NCBI GenBank assembly: GCA_963681505.1
Contig: OY811986.1
Coordinates: forward strand, 6,217,738 to 6,281,737
Length of the DNA: 64,000 bases
DNA from: Eunapius fragilis
Taxonomy: Eukaryota; Porifera; Demospongiae; Spongillida; Spongillidae
Direction: 5' to 3'
Notes under the pieces: model-generated
Database searches by the model: none
What the model was told of the DNA's origin: nothing
Seen by the model: only the letters and a program-made list of their open reading frames with translations
Translations under genes and position numbers: made by a program
In this document: piece after piece, positions 49,601 to 63,159 of the stretch
Layout of the letters: each line of letters begins with the position of its first letter
Position numbering within the stretch: the stretch's first letter is position 1

Positions 49601-51800
49601 CTGATTATACAGGAGGCATTATTTAAAGAAAGAAAACAGGTTACTCGTTCGTTCCATGAAGTAGGATCGCAACTCCATTTGTTTGTTTTATTAACACCTT
49701 GGTCGGAAGATAGTCAATTTTCACCCATAGAAATGTATGGGAGGGAACCACTAATCTAATTGCATGGTACAGCCAAACCAATGAGCTGATTATACTGGAG
49801 GCATTATTTAGAGAAAGAAAACAGGTTACTCGTTCGTTCCATGAAGTAGGATCGCAACTCCATTAGTTTGTTTTATTAACACCTTGGTGGGAAGATAGCC
49901 AATTTTAACCCATTGAAATGTATGGGAGGGAACCACTAATCTATTTGCATGGTACAGCCAAACCAATGAGCTGATTATACAGGAGGCAGTATTTATAGCA
50001 AGAAAACAGGTTACTCGTTCGTTCCATGAAGTAGGATCGCAACTCAACTAGTTTGTTTTATTAACACCTTGGTGGTAAGTTAGCCAATTTTCACCCATAG
50101 AAATGTATGGGAGGGAACCACTAATCTATTTGCATGGTACAGCCAAACAAATCAGCTGATTTCACTGAAGGCATTATTTAGAGAAAGAAAACAGGTTACT
50201 CGTTCGTTCCATGAAGTAGGAACGCAACTCCATTTGTTTGTTTTAATATCACCTTGGTGGGAAATTAGCCAATTTTCACCCATAGAAATGTATGGGAGGG
50301 AACCACTAATCTATTTGCATGGTACAGCCAAACCAATCAGCTGATTATACAGAAGGCATTATATAGAGAAAGAAAATAGGTTACTCGTTCGTTCCATGAA
50401 GTAGGATCGCAACTCCATTAGTTTGTTTTATTAACACCCTGGTGGGAAGATAGCCAATTTTCACCCATAGAAATGTATGGGAGGGAACCACTAATCTATT
50501 TGCATGATACAGCCAAACCAATGAGCTGATTATAGATGTGGCAGTATTTAAAGAAAGAAAACAGGTTACTCGTTCGTTCCATGAAGTAGGATCGCAACTC
50601 CATTAGTTTGTTTTATTAACACCTTGGTGGGAAGATAACCAATTTTCACCCATAGAAATGTATGGGAGGGAACCACTAATCTATTTGCATGGTACAGCCA
50701 AACCAATGAGCTGATTATACAGGAGGAATTATTTAGAGAAAGAAAACAGGTTACTCGTTTGTTCAATGAAGTAGGATCGCAACTCCATTAGTTTGTTATA
50801 TTAACACCTTGGTGGGAAGATAGCCAATTTTCACCCATAGAAATGTATGTAAGGGAACCACTAATCTATTTGCATGGAACAGCCAAACCAATGAGCTGAT
50901 TATACAGGAGGCATTATTTAGAGAAAGAAAACAGGTTACTCGTTCGTTCCATGAAGTAGGATCGCAACTCAACTAGTTTGTTTTATTAACACCTTGGTGG
51001 GAAGATAGCCAATTTTCACCCATAGAAATGTATGTGAGGGAACCACTAATCTATTTGCATGGTACAGCCAAACCAATCAGCTGATTATACAGGAGGCATT
51101 ATTTAGAGAAAGAATACAGGTTACTCGTTCGTTCCATGAAGTAGGATCGCAACTACATTAGTTTGTTTTATTAACACCTTGGTGGGAAGATAGCCAATTT
51201 TCACCCATAGGAATGTATGGGAGGGAACCACTAATCTATTTGCATGTTACAACCAAACTAATCAGCTGATTATACAGAAGGCATTATTTAGAGAAAGAAA
51301 ACAGGTTACTCGTTCGTTCCATGAAGTAGGAACGCAACTCCATTAGTTTGTTTTAATATCACCTTGGTGGGAAGTTAGCCAATTTTCACCCATAGAAATG
51401 TATGGGAAGGAACCACTAATCTAATTGCATGGTACAGCCAAACCAATCAGCTGATTATACAGAAGGCATTATTTAGAGAAAGAAAACAGGTTACTCGTTC
51501 GTTCCATGAATTACGATCGCAACTCCATTAGTTTGTTTTAATATCACCTTGGTGGGAAGTTAGCAAATTTTCACCCATAGAAATGTATGGGAGGGAACCA
51601 CAAAACTATTTGCATGGTACAGCCAAACCAATGAGCTGATTATACAGGAGGCATTATTTAAAGAAAGAAAACAGGTTACTCGTTCGTTCCATGAAGTAGG
51701 ATCGCAACACCATTAGTTTGTTTTATTAACACCTTGGTCGGAAGATAGTCAATTTTCACCCATAGAAATGTATGGGAGGGAACCACTAATCTATTTGCAT
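46615..51800 (-). repeat. A2 segmental duplication, copy 2 (28 monomers)
   Basis: Same monomer order as 40140-46614 without the extra 7-mer. It carries one private 1-bp deletion near 48479 ('tacagctaaccaatg' where others have 'tacagccaaaccaatg'), which explains offsets of 6474 and 5179 rather than exact multiples of 185. Confidence 0.8.
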
Positions 51801-53880
51801 GGTACAGCCAAACCAATGAGCTGATTATACTGGAGGCATTATTTAGAGAAAGAAAACAGGTTACTCGTTCGTTCCATGAAGTAGGATCGCAACTCCATTA
51901 GTTTGTTTTATTAACACCTTGGTGGGAAGATAGCCAATTTTAACCCATAGAAATGTATGGGAGGGAACCACTAATCTATTTGCATGGTACAGCCAAACCA
52001 ATGAGCTGATTATACAGGAGGCAGTATTTATAGCAAGAAAACAGGTTACTCGTTCGTTCCATGAAGTAGGATCGCAACTCAACTAGTTTGTTTTATTAAC
52101 ACCTTGGTGGGAAGTTAGCCAATTTTCACCCATAGAAATGTATGGGAGGGAACCACCAATCTATTTGCATGGTACAGCCAAACAAATCAGCTGATTTCAC
52201 TGAAGGCATTATTTAGAGAAAGAAAACAGGTTACTAGTTCGTTCCATGAAGTAGGAACGCAACTCCATTTGTTTGTTTTAATATCACCTTGGTGGGAAAT
52301 TAGCCAATTTTCACCCATAGAAATGTATGGGAAGGAACCACTAATCTATTTGCATGGTACAGCCAAACCAATCAGCTGATTATTCAGAAGGCATTATATA
52401 GAGAAAGAAAACAGGTTACTCGTTCGTTCCATGAAGTAGGATCGCAACTCCATTAGTTTGTTTTATTAACACCCTGGTGGGAAGATAGCCAATTTTCACC
52501 CATAGAAATGTATGGGAGGGAACCACTAATCTATTTGCATGGTACAGCCAAACCAATGAGCTGATTATAGATGTGGCAGTATTTAAAGAAAGAAAACAGG
52601 TTACTCGTTCGTTCCATGAAGTACGATCGCAACTCCATTAGTTTGTTTTATTAACACCTTGGTGGGAAGATAGCCAATTTTCGCCCATAGAAATGTATGG
52701 GAGGGAACCACTAATTTATTTGCATGGTACAGCCAAACCAATCAGCTGATTATACAGGAGGCATTATTTAGAGAAAGAAAACAGGTTACTCGTTCGTTCC
52801 ATGAAGTAGGATCGCAACTCAACTAGTTTGTTTTATTAACACCTTGGTGGGAAGTTAGCCAATTTTCACCCATAGAAATGTATGGGAGGGAACCACTAAT
52901 CTATTTGCATGGTAGAGCCAAACCAATCAGCTGATTATACAGAAGGCATTATTTAGAGAAAGAAAACAGGTTACTCGTTCGATCCATGAAGTAGGATCGC
53001 AACTCCATTAGTTTGTTTTTTTAACACCTTGGTGGGAAGATAGCCAATTTTCACCCATAGAAATGTATGGGAGGGAACCACTAATCTATTTGCATGGTAC
53101 AGCCAAACCAATCAGCTGATTATACAGGAGGCATTATTTAGAGAAAGAAAACAGGTTACTCGTTCGTTCCATGAAGTAGCATCGCAACTCCATTAGTTTG
53201 TTTTATTAACACCTTGGTGGGAAGATAGCCAATTTTCACCCATAGAAATGTATGGGAGGGAACCACTAATCTATTTGCATGGTACAGCCAAACCAATCAG
53301 CTGATTATACAGGAGGCATTATTTAGAGAAAGAAAACAGGTTACTCGTTCGTTCCATGAAGTAGCATCGCAACTCCATTAGTTTGTTTTATTAACACCTT
53401 GGTGGGAAGATAGCCAATTTTCACCCATAGAAATGTATGGGAGGGAACCACTAATCTATTTGCATGGTACAGCCAAACCAATCAGCTGATTATACAGGAG
53501 GCAGTATTTATAGAAAGAAAACAGGTTACTCGTTCGTTCCATGAAGCAGGATCGCAACTACATTAGTTTGTTTTATTAACACCTTGGTGGGAAGATAGCC
53601 AATTTTCACCCATAGAAATGTATGGGAGGGAACCACTAATCTATTTGCATGGTACAGCCTAACCAATCAGCTGATTATACAGGAGGCATTATTTAGAGAA
53701 AGAAAACAGGTTACTCGTTCGATCCATGAAGTAGGATCGCAACTCCATTAGTTTGTTTTATTAACACCTTGGTGGGAAGATAGCCAATTTTCACCCATAG
53801 AAATGTATGGGAGTGAACCACTAATCTATTTGCATGGTACAGCCAAACCAATCAGCTGATTATACAGGAGGCATTATTTA
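48490..53880 (-). repeat. A2 segmental duplication of 5365 bp (29 monomers), copy 1
   Basis: Matches 53881-59240 at exactly 29 x 185 bp. Paired landmarks are 'tttctcgttc' 48531/53896, 'caaaactat' 51601/56966 and 'cagcctaacc' 53655/59020. It overlaps the previous duplication, so a new amplification unit was drawn across the older block boundary. Confidence 0.84.
53110..53121. repeat. 12-bp palindrome variant in A2 monomers (example)
   Basis: 'aatcagctgatt' is its own reverse complement and contains CAGCTG. Other A2 monomers have 'aatgagctgatt', which is not palindromic. The palindromic form is nearly fixed between about 52740 and 54600 and between about 58090 and 61800, and is mixed elsewhere in A2. 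A1 has the non-palindromic 'cagctcattgg' form almost throughout. Confidence 0.8.
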
Positions 53881-56800
53881 GAGAAAGAAAACAGGTTTCT
53901 CGTTCATTCCATGAAGTAGGATTGCAACTCCATTAGATTGTTTTATTAACACCTTGGTGGAAAGATAGCCAATTTTCACCCATAGAAATGTATGGGATTG
54001 AACCACTAATCTACTTGCACGGAACAGCCAAACCAATGAGCTGATTATACAAGAGGAATTATTTAGAGAAAGAAAACAGGTTACTCGTTCGATCCATGAA
54101 GTAGGATCGCAACTCCATTAGTTTGTTTTATTAACACCTTGGTGGGAAGATAGCCAATTTTCACCCATAGAAATGTATGGGAGGGAACCACTAATCTATT
54201 TGCATGGTACAGCCAAACCAATCAGCTGATTATACAAGAGGAATTATTTAGAGAAAGAAAACAGGTTACTCGTTCGATCCATGAAGTAGGATCGCAACTC
54301 CATTAGTTTGTTTTATTAACACCTTGGTGGGAAGATAGCCAATTTTCACCCATAGAAATGTATGGGAGGGAACCACTAATCTATTTGCATGGTACAGCCA
54401 AACCAATCAGCTGATTATACAGGAGGCATTATTTAGAGAAAGAATACAGGTTACTCGTTCGTTCCATGAAGTAGGATCGCAACTACATTAGTTTGTTTTA
54501 TTAACACCTTGGTGGGAAGATAGCCAATTTTCACCCATAGGAACGTATGGGAGGGAACCACTAATCTATTTGCATGTTACAACCAAACTAATCAGCTGAT
54601 TATACAGAAGGCATTATTTAGAGAAAGAAAACAGGTTACTCGTTCGTTCCATGAAGTAGGAACGCAACTCCATTAGTTTGTTTAAATATCACCTTGGTGG
54701 GAAGTTAGCCAATTTTCACCCATAGAAATGTATGGGAGGGAACCACTAATCTAATTGCATGGTACAGCCAAACCAATCAGCTGATTATACAGAAGGCATT
54801 ATTTATAGAAAGAAAACAGGTTACTCGTTCGTTCCATGAATTACGATCGCAACTCCATTAGTTTGTTTTAATATCACCTTGGTGGGAAGTTAGCAAATTT
54901 TCACCCATAGAAATGTATGGGAGGGAACCACAAATCTATTTGCATGGTACAGCCAAACCAATGAGCTGATTATACAGGAGGCATTATTTAAAGAAAGAAA
55001 ACAGGTTACTCGTTCGTTCCATGAAGTAGGATCGCAACTCCATTTGTTTGTTTTATTAACACCTTGGTCGGAAGATAGTCAATTTTCACCCATAGAAATG
55101 TATGGGAGGGAACCACTAATCTAATTGCATGGTACAGCCAAACCAATGAGCTGATTATACTGGAGGCATTATTTAGAGAAAGAAAACAGGTTACTCGTTC
55201 GTTCCATGAAGTAGGATCGCAACTCCATTAGTTTGTTTTATTAACACCTTGGTGGGAAGATAGCCAATTTTAACCCATTGAAATGTATGGGAGGGAACCA
55301 CTAATCTATTTGCATGGTACAGCCAAACCAATGAGCTGATTATACAGGAGGCAGTATTTATAGCAAGAAAACAGGTTACTCGTTCGTTCCATGAAGTAGG
55401 ATCGCAACTCAACTAGTTTGTTTTATTAACACCTTGGTGGTAAGTTAGCCAATTTTCACCCATAGAAATGTATGGGAGGGAACCACTAATCTATTTGCAT
55501 GGTACAGCCAAACAAATCAGCTGATTTCACTGAAGGCATTATTTAGAGAAAGAAAACAGGTTACTCGTTCGTTCCATGAAGTAGGAACGCAACTCCATTT
55601 GTTTGTTTTAATATCACCTTTGTGGGAAATTAGCCAATTTTCACCCATAGAAATGTATGGGAGGGAACCACTAATCTATTTGCATGGTACAGCCAAACCA
55701 ATCAGCTGATTATACAGAAGGCATTATATAGAGAAAGAAAATAGGTTACTCGTTCGTTCCATGAAGTAGGATCGCAACTCCATTAGTTTGTTTTATTAAC
55801 ACCCTGGTGGGAAGATAGCCAATTTTCACCCATAGAAATGTATGGGAGGGAACCACTAATCTATTTGCATGATACAGCCAAACCAATGAGCTGATTATAG
55901 ATGTGGCAGTATTTAAAGAAAGAAAACAGGTTACTCGTTCGTTCCATGAAGTAGGATCGCAACTCCATTAGTTTGTTTTATTAACACCTTGGTGGGAAGA
56001 TAACCAATTTTCACCCATAGAAATGTATGGGAGGGAACCACTAATCTATTTGCATGGTACAGCCAAACCAATGAGCTGATTATACAGGAGGAATTATTTA
56101 GAGAAAGAAAACAGGTTACTCGTTTGTTCAATGAAGTAGGATCGCAACTCCATTAGTTTGTTATATTAACACCTTGGTGGGAAGATAGCCAATTTTCACC
56201 CATAGAAATGTATGTAAGGGAACCACTAATCTATTTGCATGGAACAGCCAAACCAATGAGCTGATTATACAGGAGGCATTATTTAGAGAAAGAAAACAGG
56301 TTACTCGTTCGTTCCATGAAGTAGGATCGCAACTCAACTAGTTTGTTTTATTAACACCTTGGTGGGAAGATAGCCAATTTTCACCCATAGAAATGTATGT
56401 GAGGGAACCACTAATCTATTTGCATGGTACAGCCAAACCAATCAGCTGATTATACAGGAGGCATTATTTAGAGAAAGAATACAGGTTACTCGTTCGTTCC
56501 ATGAAGTAGGATCGCAACTACATTAGTTTGTTTTATTAACACCTTGGTGGGAAGATAGCCAATTTTCACCCATAGGAATGTATGGGAGGGAACCACTAAT
56601 CTATTTGCATGTTACAACCAAACTAATCAGCTGATTATACAGAAGGCATTATTTAGAGAAAGAAAACAGGTTACTCGTTCGTTCCATGAAGTAGGAACGC
56701 AACTCCATTAGTTTGTTTTAATATCACCTTGGTGGGAAGTTAGCCAATTTTCACCCATAGAAATGTATGGGAAGGAACCACTAATCTAATTGCATGGTAC

Positions 56801-59240
56801 AGCCAAACCAATCAGCTGATTATACAGAAGGCATTATTTAGAGAAAGAAAACAGGTTACACGTTCGTTCCATGAATTACGATCGCAACTCCATTAGTTTG
56901 TTTTAATATCACCTTGGTGGGAAGTTAGCAAATTTTCACCCATAGAAATGTATGGGAGGGAACCACAAAACTATTTGCATGGTACAGCCAAACCAATGAG
57001 CTGATTATACAGGAGGCATTATTTAAAGAAAGAAAACAGGTTACTCGTTCGTTCCATGAAGTAGGATCGCAACACCATTAGTTTGTTTTATTAACACCTT
57101 GGTCGGAAGATAGTCAATTTTCACCCATAGAAATGTATGGGAGGGAACCACTAATCTATTTGCATGGTACAGCCAAACCAATGAGCTGATTATACTGGAG
57201 GCATTATTTAGAGAAAGAAAACAGGTTACTCGTTCGTTCCATGAAGTAGGATCGCAACTCCATTAGTTTGTTTTATTAACACCTTGGTGGGAAGATAGCC
57301 AATTTTAACCCATAGAAATGTATGGGAGGGAACCACTAATCTATTTGCATGGTACAGCCAAACCAATGAGCTGATTATACAGGAGGCAGTATTTATAGCA
57401 AGAAAACAGGTTACTCGTTCGTTCCATGAAGTAGGATCGCAACTCAACTAGTTTGTTTTATTAACACCTTGGTGGGAAGTTAGCCAATTTTCAACCATAG
57501 AAATGTATGGGAGGGAACCACCAATCTATTTGCATGGTACAGCCAAACAAATCAGCTGATTTCACTGACGGCATTATTTAGAGAAAGAAAACAGGTTACT
57601 AGTTCGTTCCATGAAGTAGGAACGCAACTCCATTTGTTTGTTTTAATATCACCTTGGTGGGAAATTAGCCAATTTTCACCCATAGAAATGTATGGGAAGG
57701 AACCACTAATCTATTTGCATGGTACAGCCAAACCAATCAGCTGATTATTCAGAAGGCATTATATAGAGAAAGAAAACAGGTTACTCGTTCGTTCCATGAA
57801 GTAGGATCGCAACTCCATTAGTTTGTTTTATTAACACCCTGGTGGGAAGATAGCCAATTTTCACCCATAGAAATGTATGGGAGGGAACCACTAATCTATT
57901 TGCATGGTACAGCCAAACCAATGAGCTGATTATAGATGTGGCAGTATTTAAAGAAAGAAAACAGGTTACTCGTTCGTTCCATGAAGTACGATCGCAACTC
58001 CATTAGTTTGTTTTATTAACACCTTGGTGGGAAGATAGCCAATTTTCGCCCATAGAAATGTATGGGAGGGAACCACTAATTTATTTGCATGGTACAGCCA
58101 AACCAATCAGCTGATTATACAGGAGGCATTATTTAGAGAAAGAAAACAGGTTACTCGTTCGTTCCATGAAGTAGGATCGCAACTCAACTAGTTTGTTTTA
58201 TTAACACCTTGGTGGGAAGTTAGCCAATTTTCACCCATAGAAATGTATGGGAGGGAACCACTAATCTATTTGCATGGTAGAGCCAAACCAATCAGCTGAT
58301 TATACAGAAGGCATTATTTAGAGAAAGAAAACAGGTTACTCGTTCGATCCATGAAGTAGGATCGCAACTCCATTAGTTTGTTTTTTTAACACCTTGGTGG
58401 GAAGATAGCCAATTTTCACCCATAGAAATGTATGGGAGGGAACCACTAATCTATTTGCATGGTACAGCCAAACCAATCAGCTGATTATACAGGAGGCATT
58501 ATTTAGAGAAAGAAAACAGGTTACTCGTTCGTTCCATGAAGTAGCATCGCAACTCCATTAGTTTGTTTTATTAACACCTTGGTGGGAAGATAGCCAATTT
58601 TCACCCATAGAAATGTATGGGAGGGAACCACTAATCTATTTGCATGGTACAGCCAAACCAATCAGCTGATTATACAGGAGGCATTATTTAGAGAAAGAAA
58701 ACAGGTTACTCGTTCGTTCCATGAAGTAGCATCGCAACTCCATTAGTTTGTTTTATTAACACCTTGGTGGGAAGATAGCCAATTTTCACCCATAGAAATG
58801 TATGGGAGGGAACCACTAATCTATTTGCATGGTACAGCCAAACCAATCAGCTGATTATACAGGAGGCAGTATTTATAGAAAGAAAACAGGTTACTCGTTC
58901 GTTCCATGAAGCAGGATCGCAACTACATTAGTTTGTTTTATTAACACCTTGGTGGGAAGATAGCCAATTTTCACCCATAGAAATGTATGGGAGGGAACCA
59001 CTAATCTATTTGCATGGTACAGCCTAACCAATCAGCTGATTATACAGGAGGCATTATTTAGAGAAAGAAAACAGGTTACTCGTTCGATCCATGAAGTAGG
59101 ATCGCAACTCCATTAGTTTGTTTTATTAACACCTTGGTGGGAAGATAGCCAATTTTCACCCATAGAAATGTATGGGAGTGAACCACTAATCTATTTGCAT
59201 GGTACAGCCAAACCAATCAGCTGATTATACAGGAGGCAGT
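53881..59240 (-). repeat. A2 segmental duplication of 5365 bp (29 monomers), copy 2
   Basis: Tandem copy of 48490-53880 with few differences, for example 'acctttgtgggaaat' near 55616 and 'cactgacggcatt' near 57564. The 'tatacaagaggaatt' monomer appears twice in a row here (54046 and 54231), a local one-monomer gain. Confidence 0.84.
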
Positions 59241-59891
59241 ATTTATAGAAAGAAAACAGATTACACGTTCATTCCATGAAGTAGGATCGCAACTACATTA
59301 GTTTGTTTTATTAACACCTTGGTGGGAAGATAGCCAATTTTCACCCATAGGAATGTATTTGAGGGAACCACTAATCTATTTGCATGGTACAGCCAAACCA
59401 ATCAGCTGATTATACAGAATGCATTATTTAGAGAAAGAAAACAGGTTACTCGTTCGTTCCATGAAGTAGGATCGCAACTCCATTAGTTTGTTTTATTAAC
59501 ACCTTGGTGGGAAGATAGCCAATTTTCACCCATAGAAATGTATGGGAGGGAACCACTAATCTATTTGCATGGTACAGCCAAACCAATGAGCTGATTATAC
59601 AGGAGGCAGTATTTATAGAAAGAAAACATACTCGTTCGTTTCATGAAGTAGGATCGCAACTACATTAGTTTGTTTTATTAACACCTTGGTGGGAAGATAG
59701 CCAATTTTCACCCATAGGAATGTATGGGAGGGAACCACTAATCTATTTGCATGGTACAGCCAAACCAATCAGCTGATTATACAGAATGCATTATTTAGAG
59801 AAAGAAAACAGGTTACTCGTTCGATCCATGAAGTAGGATCGCAACTCCATTAGTTTGTTTTATTAACACCTTGGTGGGAAGATAGCCAATT
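58230..59891 (-). repeat. A2 9-mer higher-order repeat (1662 bp), copy 1
   Basis: Nine monomers repeated in tandem. 'agagccaaacc' 58279/59941, 'cagcctaacc' 59020/60682 and 'aaaacatactcg' 59623/61285 all pair at 1662 bp (9 x 185 less 3). The 3-bp loss is in 'aaaacatactcg', where other monomers read 'aaaacaggttactcg'. A partial earlier copy lies at about 52910-53880. Confidence 0.87.
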
Positions 59892-61553
59892 TTCACCCAT
59901 AGAAATGTATGGGAGGGAACCACTAATCTATTTGCATGGTAGAGCCAAACCAATCAGCTGATTATACAGAAGGCATTATTTAGAGAAAGAAAACAGGTTA
60001 CTCGTTCGATCCATGAAGTAGGATCGCAACTCCATTAGTTTGTTTTTTTAACACCTTGGTGGGAAGATAGCCAATTTTCACCCATAGAAATGTATGGGAG
60101 GGAACCACTAATCTATTTGCATGGTACAGCCAAACCAATCAGCTGATTATACAGGAGGCATTATTTAGAGAAAGAAAACAGGTTACTCGTTCGTTCCATG
60201 AAGTAGCATCGCAACTCCATTAGTTTGTTTTATTAACACCTTGGTGGGAAGATAGCCAATTTTCACCCATAGAAATGTATGGGAGGGAACCACTAATCTA
60301 TTTGCATGGTACAGCCAAACCAATCAGCTGATTATACAGGAGGCATTATTTAGAGAAAGAAAACAGGTTACTCGTTCGTTCCATGAAGTAGCATCGCAAC
60401 TCCATTAGTTTGTTTTATTAACACCTTGGTGGGAAGATAGCCAATTTTCACCCATAGAAATGTATGGGAGGGAACCACTAATCTATTTGCATGGTACAGC
60501 CAAACCAATCAGCTGATTATACAGGAGGCAGTATTTATAGAAAGAAAACAGGTTACTCGTTCGTTCCATGAAGCAGGATCGCAACTACATTAGTTTGTTT
60601 TATTAACACCTTGGTGGGAAGATAGCCAATTTTCACCCATAGAAATGTATGGGAGGGAACCACTAATCTATTTGCATGGTACAGCCTAACCAATCAGCTG
60701 ATTATACAGGAGGCATTATTTAGAGAAAGAAAACAGGTTACTCGTTCGATCCATGAAGTAGGATCGCAACTCCATTAGTTTGTTTTATTAACACCTTGGT
60801 GGGAAGATAGCCAATTTTCACCCATAGAAATGTATGGGAGTGAACCACTAATCTATTTGCATGGTACAGCCAAACCAATCAGCTGATTATACAGGAGGCA
60901 GTATTTATAGAAAGAAAACAGGTTACACGTTCATTCCATGAAGTAGGATCGCAACTACATTAGTTTGTTTTATTAACACCTTGGTGGGAAGATAGCCAAT
61001 TTTCACCCATAGGAATGTATTTGAGGGAACCACTAATCTATTTGCATGGTACAGCCAAACCAATCAGCTGATTATACAGAATGCATTATTTAGAGAAAGA
61101 AAACAGGTTACTCGTTCGTTCCATGAAGTAGGATCGCAACTCCATTAGTTTGTTTTATTAACACCTTGGTGGGAAGATAGCCAATTTTCACCCATAGAAA
61201 TGTATGGGAGGGAACCACTAATCTATTTGCATGGTACAGCCAAACCAATGAGCTGATTATACAGGAGGCAGTATTTATAGAAAGAAAACATACTCGTTCG
61301 TTTCATGAAGTAGGATCGCAACTACATTAGTTTGTTTTATTAACACCTTGGTGGGAAGATAGCCAATTTTCACCCATAGGAATGTATGGGAGGGAACCAC
61401 TAATCTATTTGCATGGTACAGACAAACCAATCAGCTGATTATACAGAATGCATTATTTAGAGAAAGAAAACAGGTTACTCGTTCGATCCATGAAGTAGGA
61501 TCGCAACTCCATTAGTTTGTTTTATTAACACCTTGGTGGGAAGATAGCCAATT
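59892..61553 (-). repeat. A2 9-mer higher-order repeat (1662 bp), copy 2
   Basis: Second copy of 58230-59891 including the 3-bp deletion. It differs at very few positions ('acagattacacg' at 59258 against 'acaggttacacg' at 60920; 'acagacaaacc' near 61430). This is the most homogeneous and presumably youngest amplification in the window. Confidence 0.87.
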
Positions 61554-63159
61554 TTCACCCATAGGAATGTATGGGAGGGAACCACTAATCTATTTGCATG
61601 GTACAGCCAAACCAATCAGCTGATTATACAGGAGGCAGTATTTATAGAAAGAAAACAGGTTACTCGTTCGTTCCATGAAGTAGGATCGCAACTACATTAG
61701 TTTGTTTTATTTACACCTTGGTGGGAAGATAGCCAATTTTCACCCATAGAAATGTATGGGAGGGAACCACTAAACTATTTGCATGGTACAGCCAAACCAA
61801 TCAGCTGATTATACAGAAGGCATTATTTAGTGAAAGAAAATAGGTTACTCGTTCGTTCCATGACGTACGATCGCAACTCCATTAGTTTTTTTTATTAACA
61901 CCCTGGTGGGAAGATAGCCAATTTTCACCCATAGAAATGTATGGGAGGGAACCACTAATCTATTTGCATGGTACAGCCAAACCAATGAGCTGAGTATAGA
62001 TGTGGCAGTATTTAAATAAAGAAAACAGGTTACTCGTTCGTTCCATGAAGTAGGATCGCAACTCCATTAGTTTGTTTTATTAACACCTTGGTGGGAAGAT
62101 AGCCAATTTTCACCCATAGAAATGTATGGGTGGGAACCACTAATCTTTTTGCATGGTAGAGCCAAACCAATCAGCTGATTATACAGAAGGCATTATTTAG
62201 AAAAAGAAAACAGGTTACTCGTTCGATCCATGAAGTAGGATCGCAACTTCATTAGTTTGTTTTATTAACACCTTGGTGGAAAGATATCCAATTTTCACCC
62301 ATAGAAATGTATGGGAGGGAACCAGTAATCTATTTGCATGGTACAGCCAAACCAATCAGCTGATTATACAGGAGGCATTATTTAGAGAAAGAAAACAAGT
62401 TACTCGTTCGTTCCATGAAGTAGGATCGCAACTCAATTAGTTTGTTTTATTAACACCTTGGTGGGAAGATAGCCAATTTTCACCCATAGAAATGTATGGG
62501 AGGGAACCACTAATCTATTTGCATGGTACAGCCAAACCAAAGAGCTGATTATACAGGAGGCAGCATTTATAGAAAGAAAACAGGTTACTCGTTCGTTCCA
62601 TGAAGTAGGATCGCAACTCAACTACTTTGTTTTATTAACACCTTGGTGGGAAGTTAGCCAATTTTCACCCATAGAAATGTATGGGAGGGAACCACTAATC
62701 TATTTGCATGGTACAGCCAAACCAATCAGCTGATTATACAGAAGGCATTATTTAGAGAAAGAAAACAGGTTACTCGTTCGTTCCATGATGTAGGAACGCA
62801 ACTCCATTAGTTTGTTTTAATATCACCTTGGTGGGAAGTTAGCCAATTTTCACCCATAGAAATGTATGGGAGGGAACCACTAATCTATTTGCATGGTAGA
62901 GCCAAACCAATCAGCTGATTATGCAGAAGGCATTATTCAGAGAAAGAAAATAGGTTACTCGTTCGTTCCATGACGTACGATCGCAACTCGTTTAGTTTTT
63001 TTTATTAAGTCCCTGGTGGGAAGATAGCCAATTTTCACCCATAGAAATGTATGGGAGGGAACCACTAATCTATTTGCATGGAACAGCCAAACCAATGAGC
63101 TGATTATACAGGAGGAATTATTAAGAGAAAGAAAACAGGTTACTCGTTCGTTCCATGAA

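Noticed and set aside
49826..50047. Recurring 73-codon (or 62-66-codon) frame on the - strand of A2 monomers as a small conserved protein
   Set aside because: It repeats at multiples of 185 bp because the DNA repeats. It depends on a TTG start created by the 'ctcaactag' monomer type, is broken in most monomers, and shifts frame at each unit (185 = 3 x 61 + 2).
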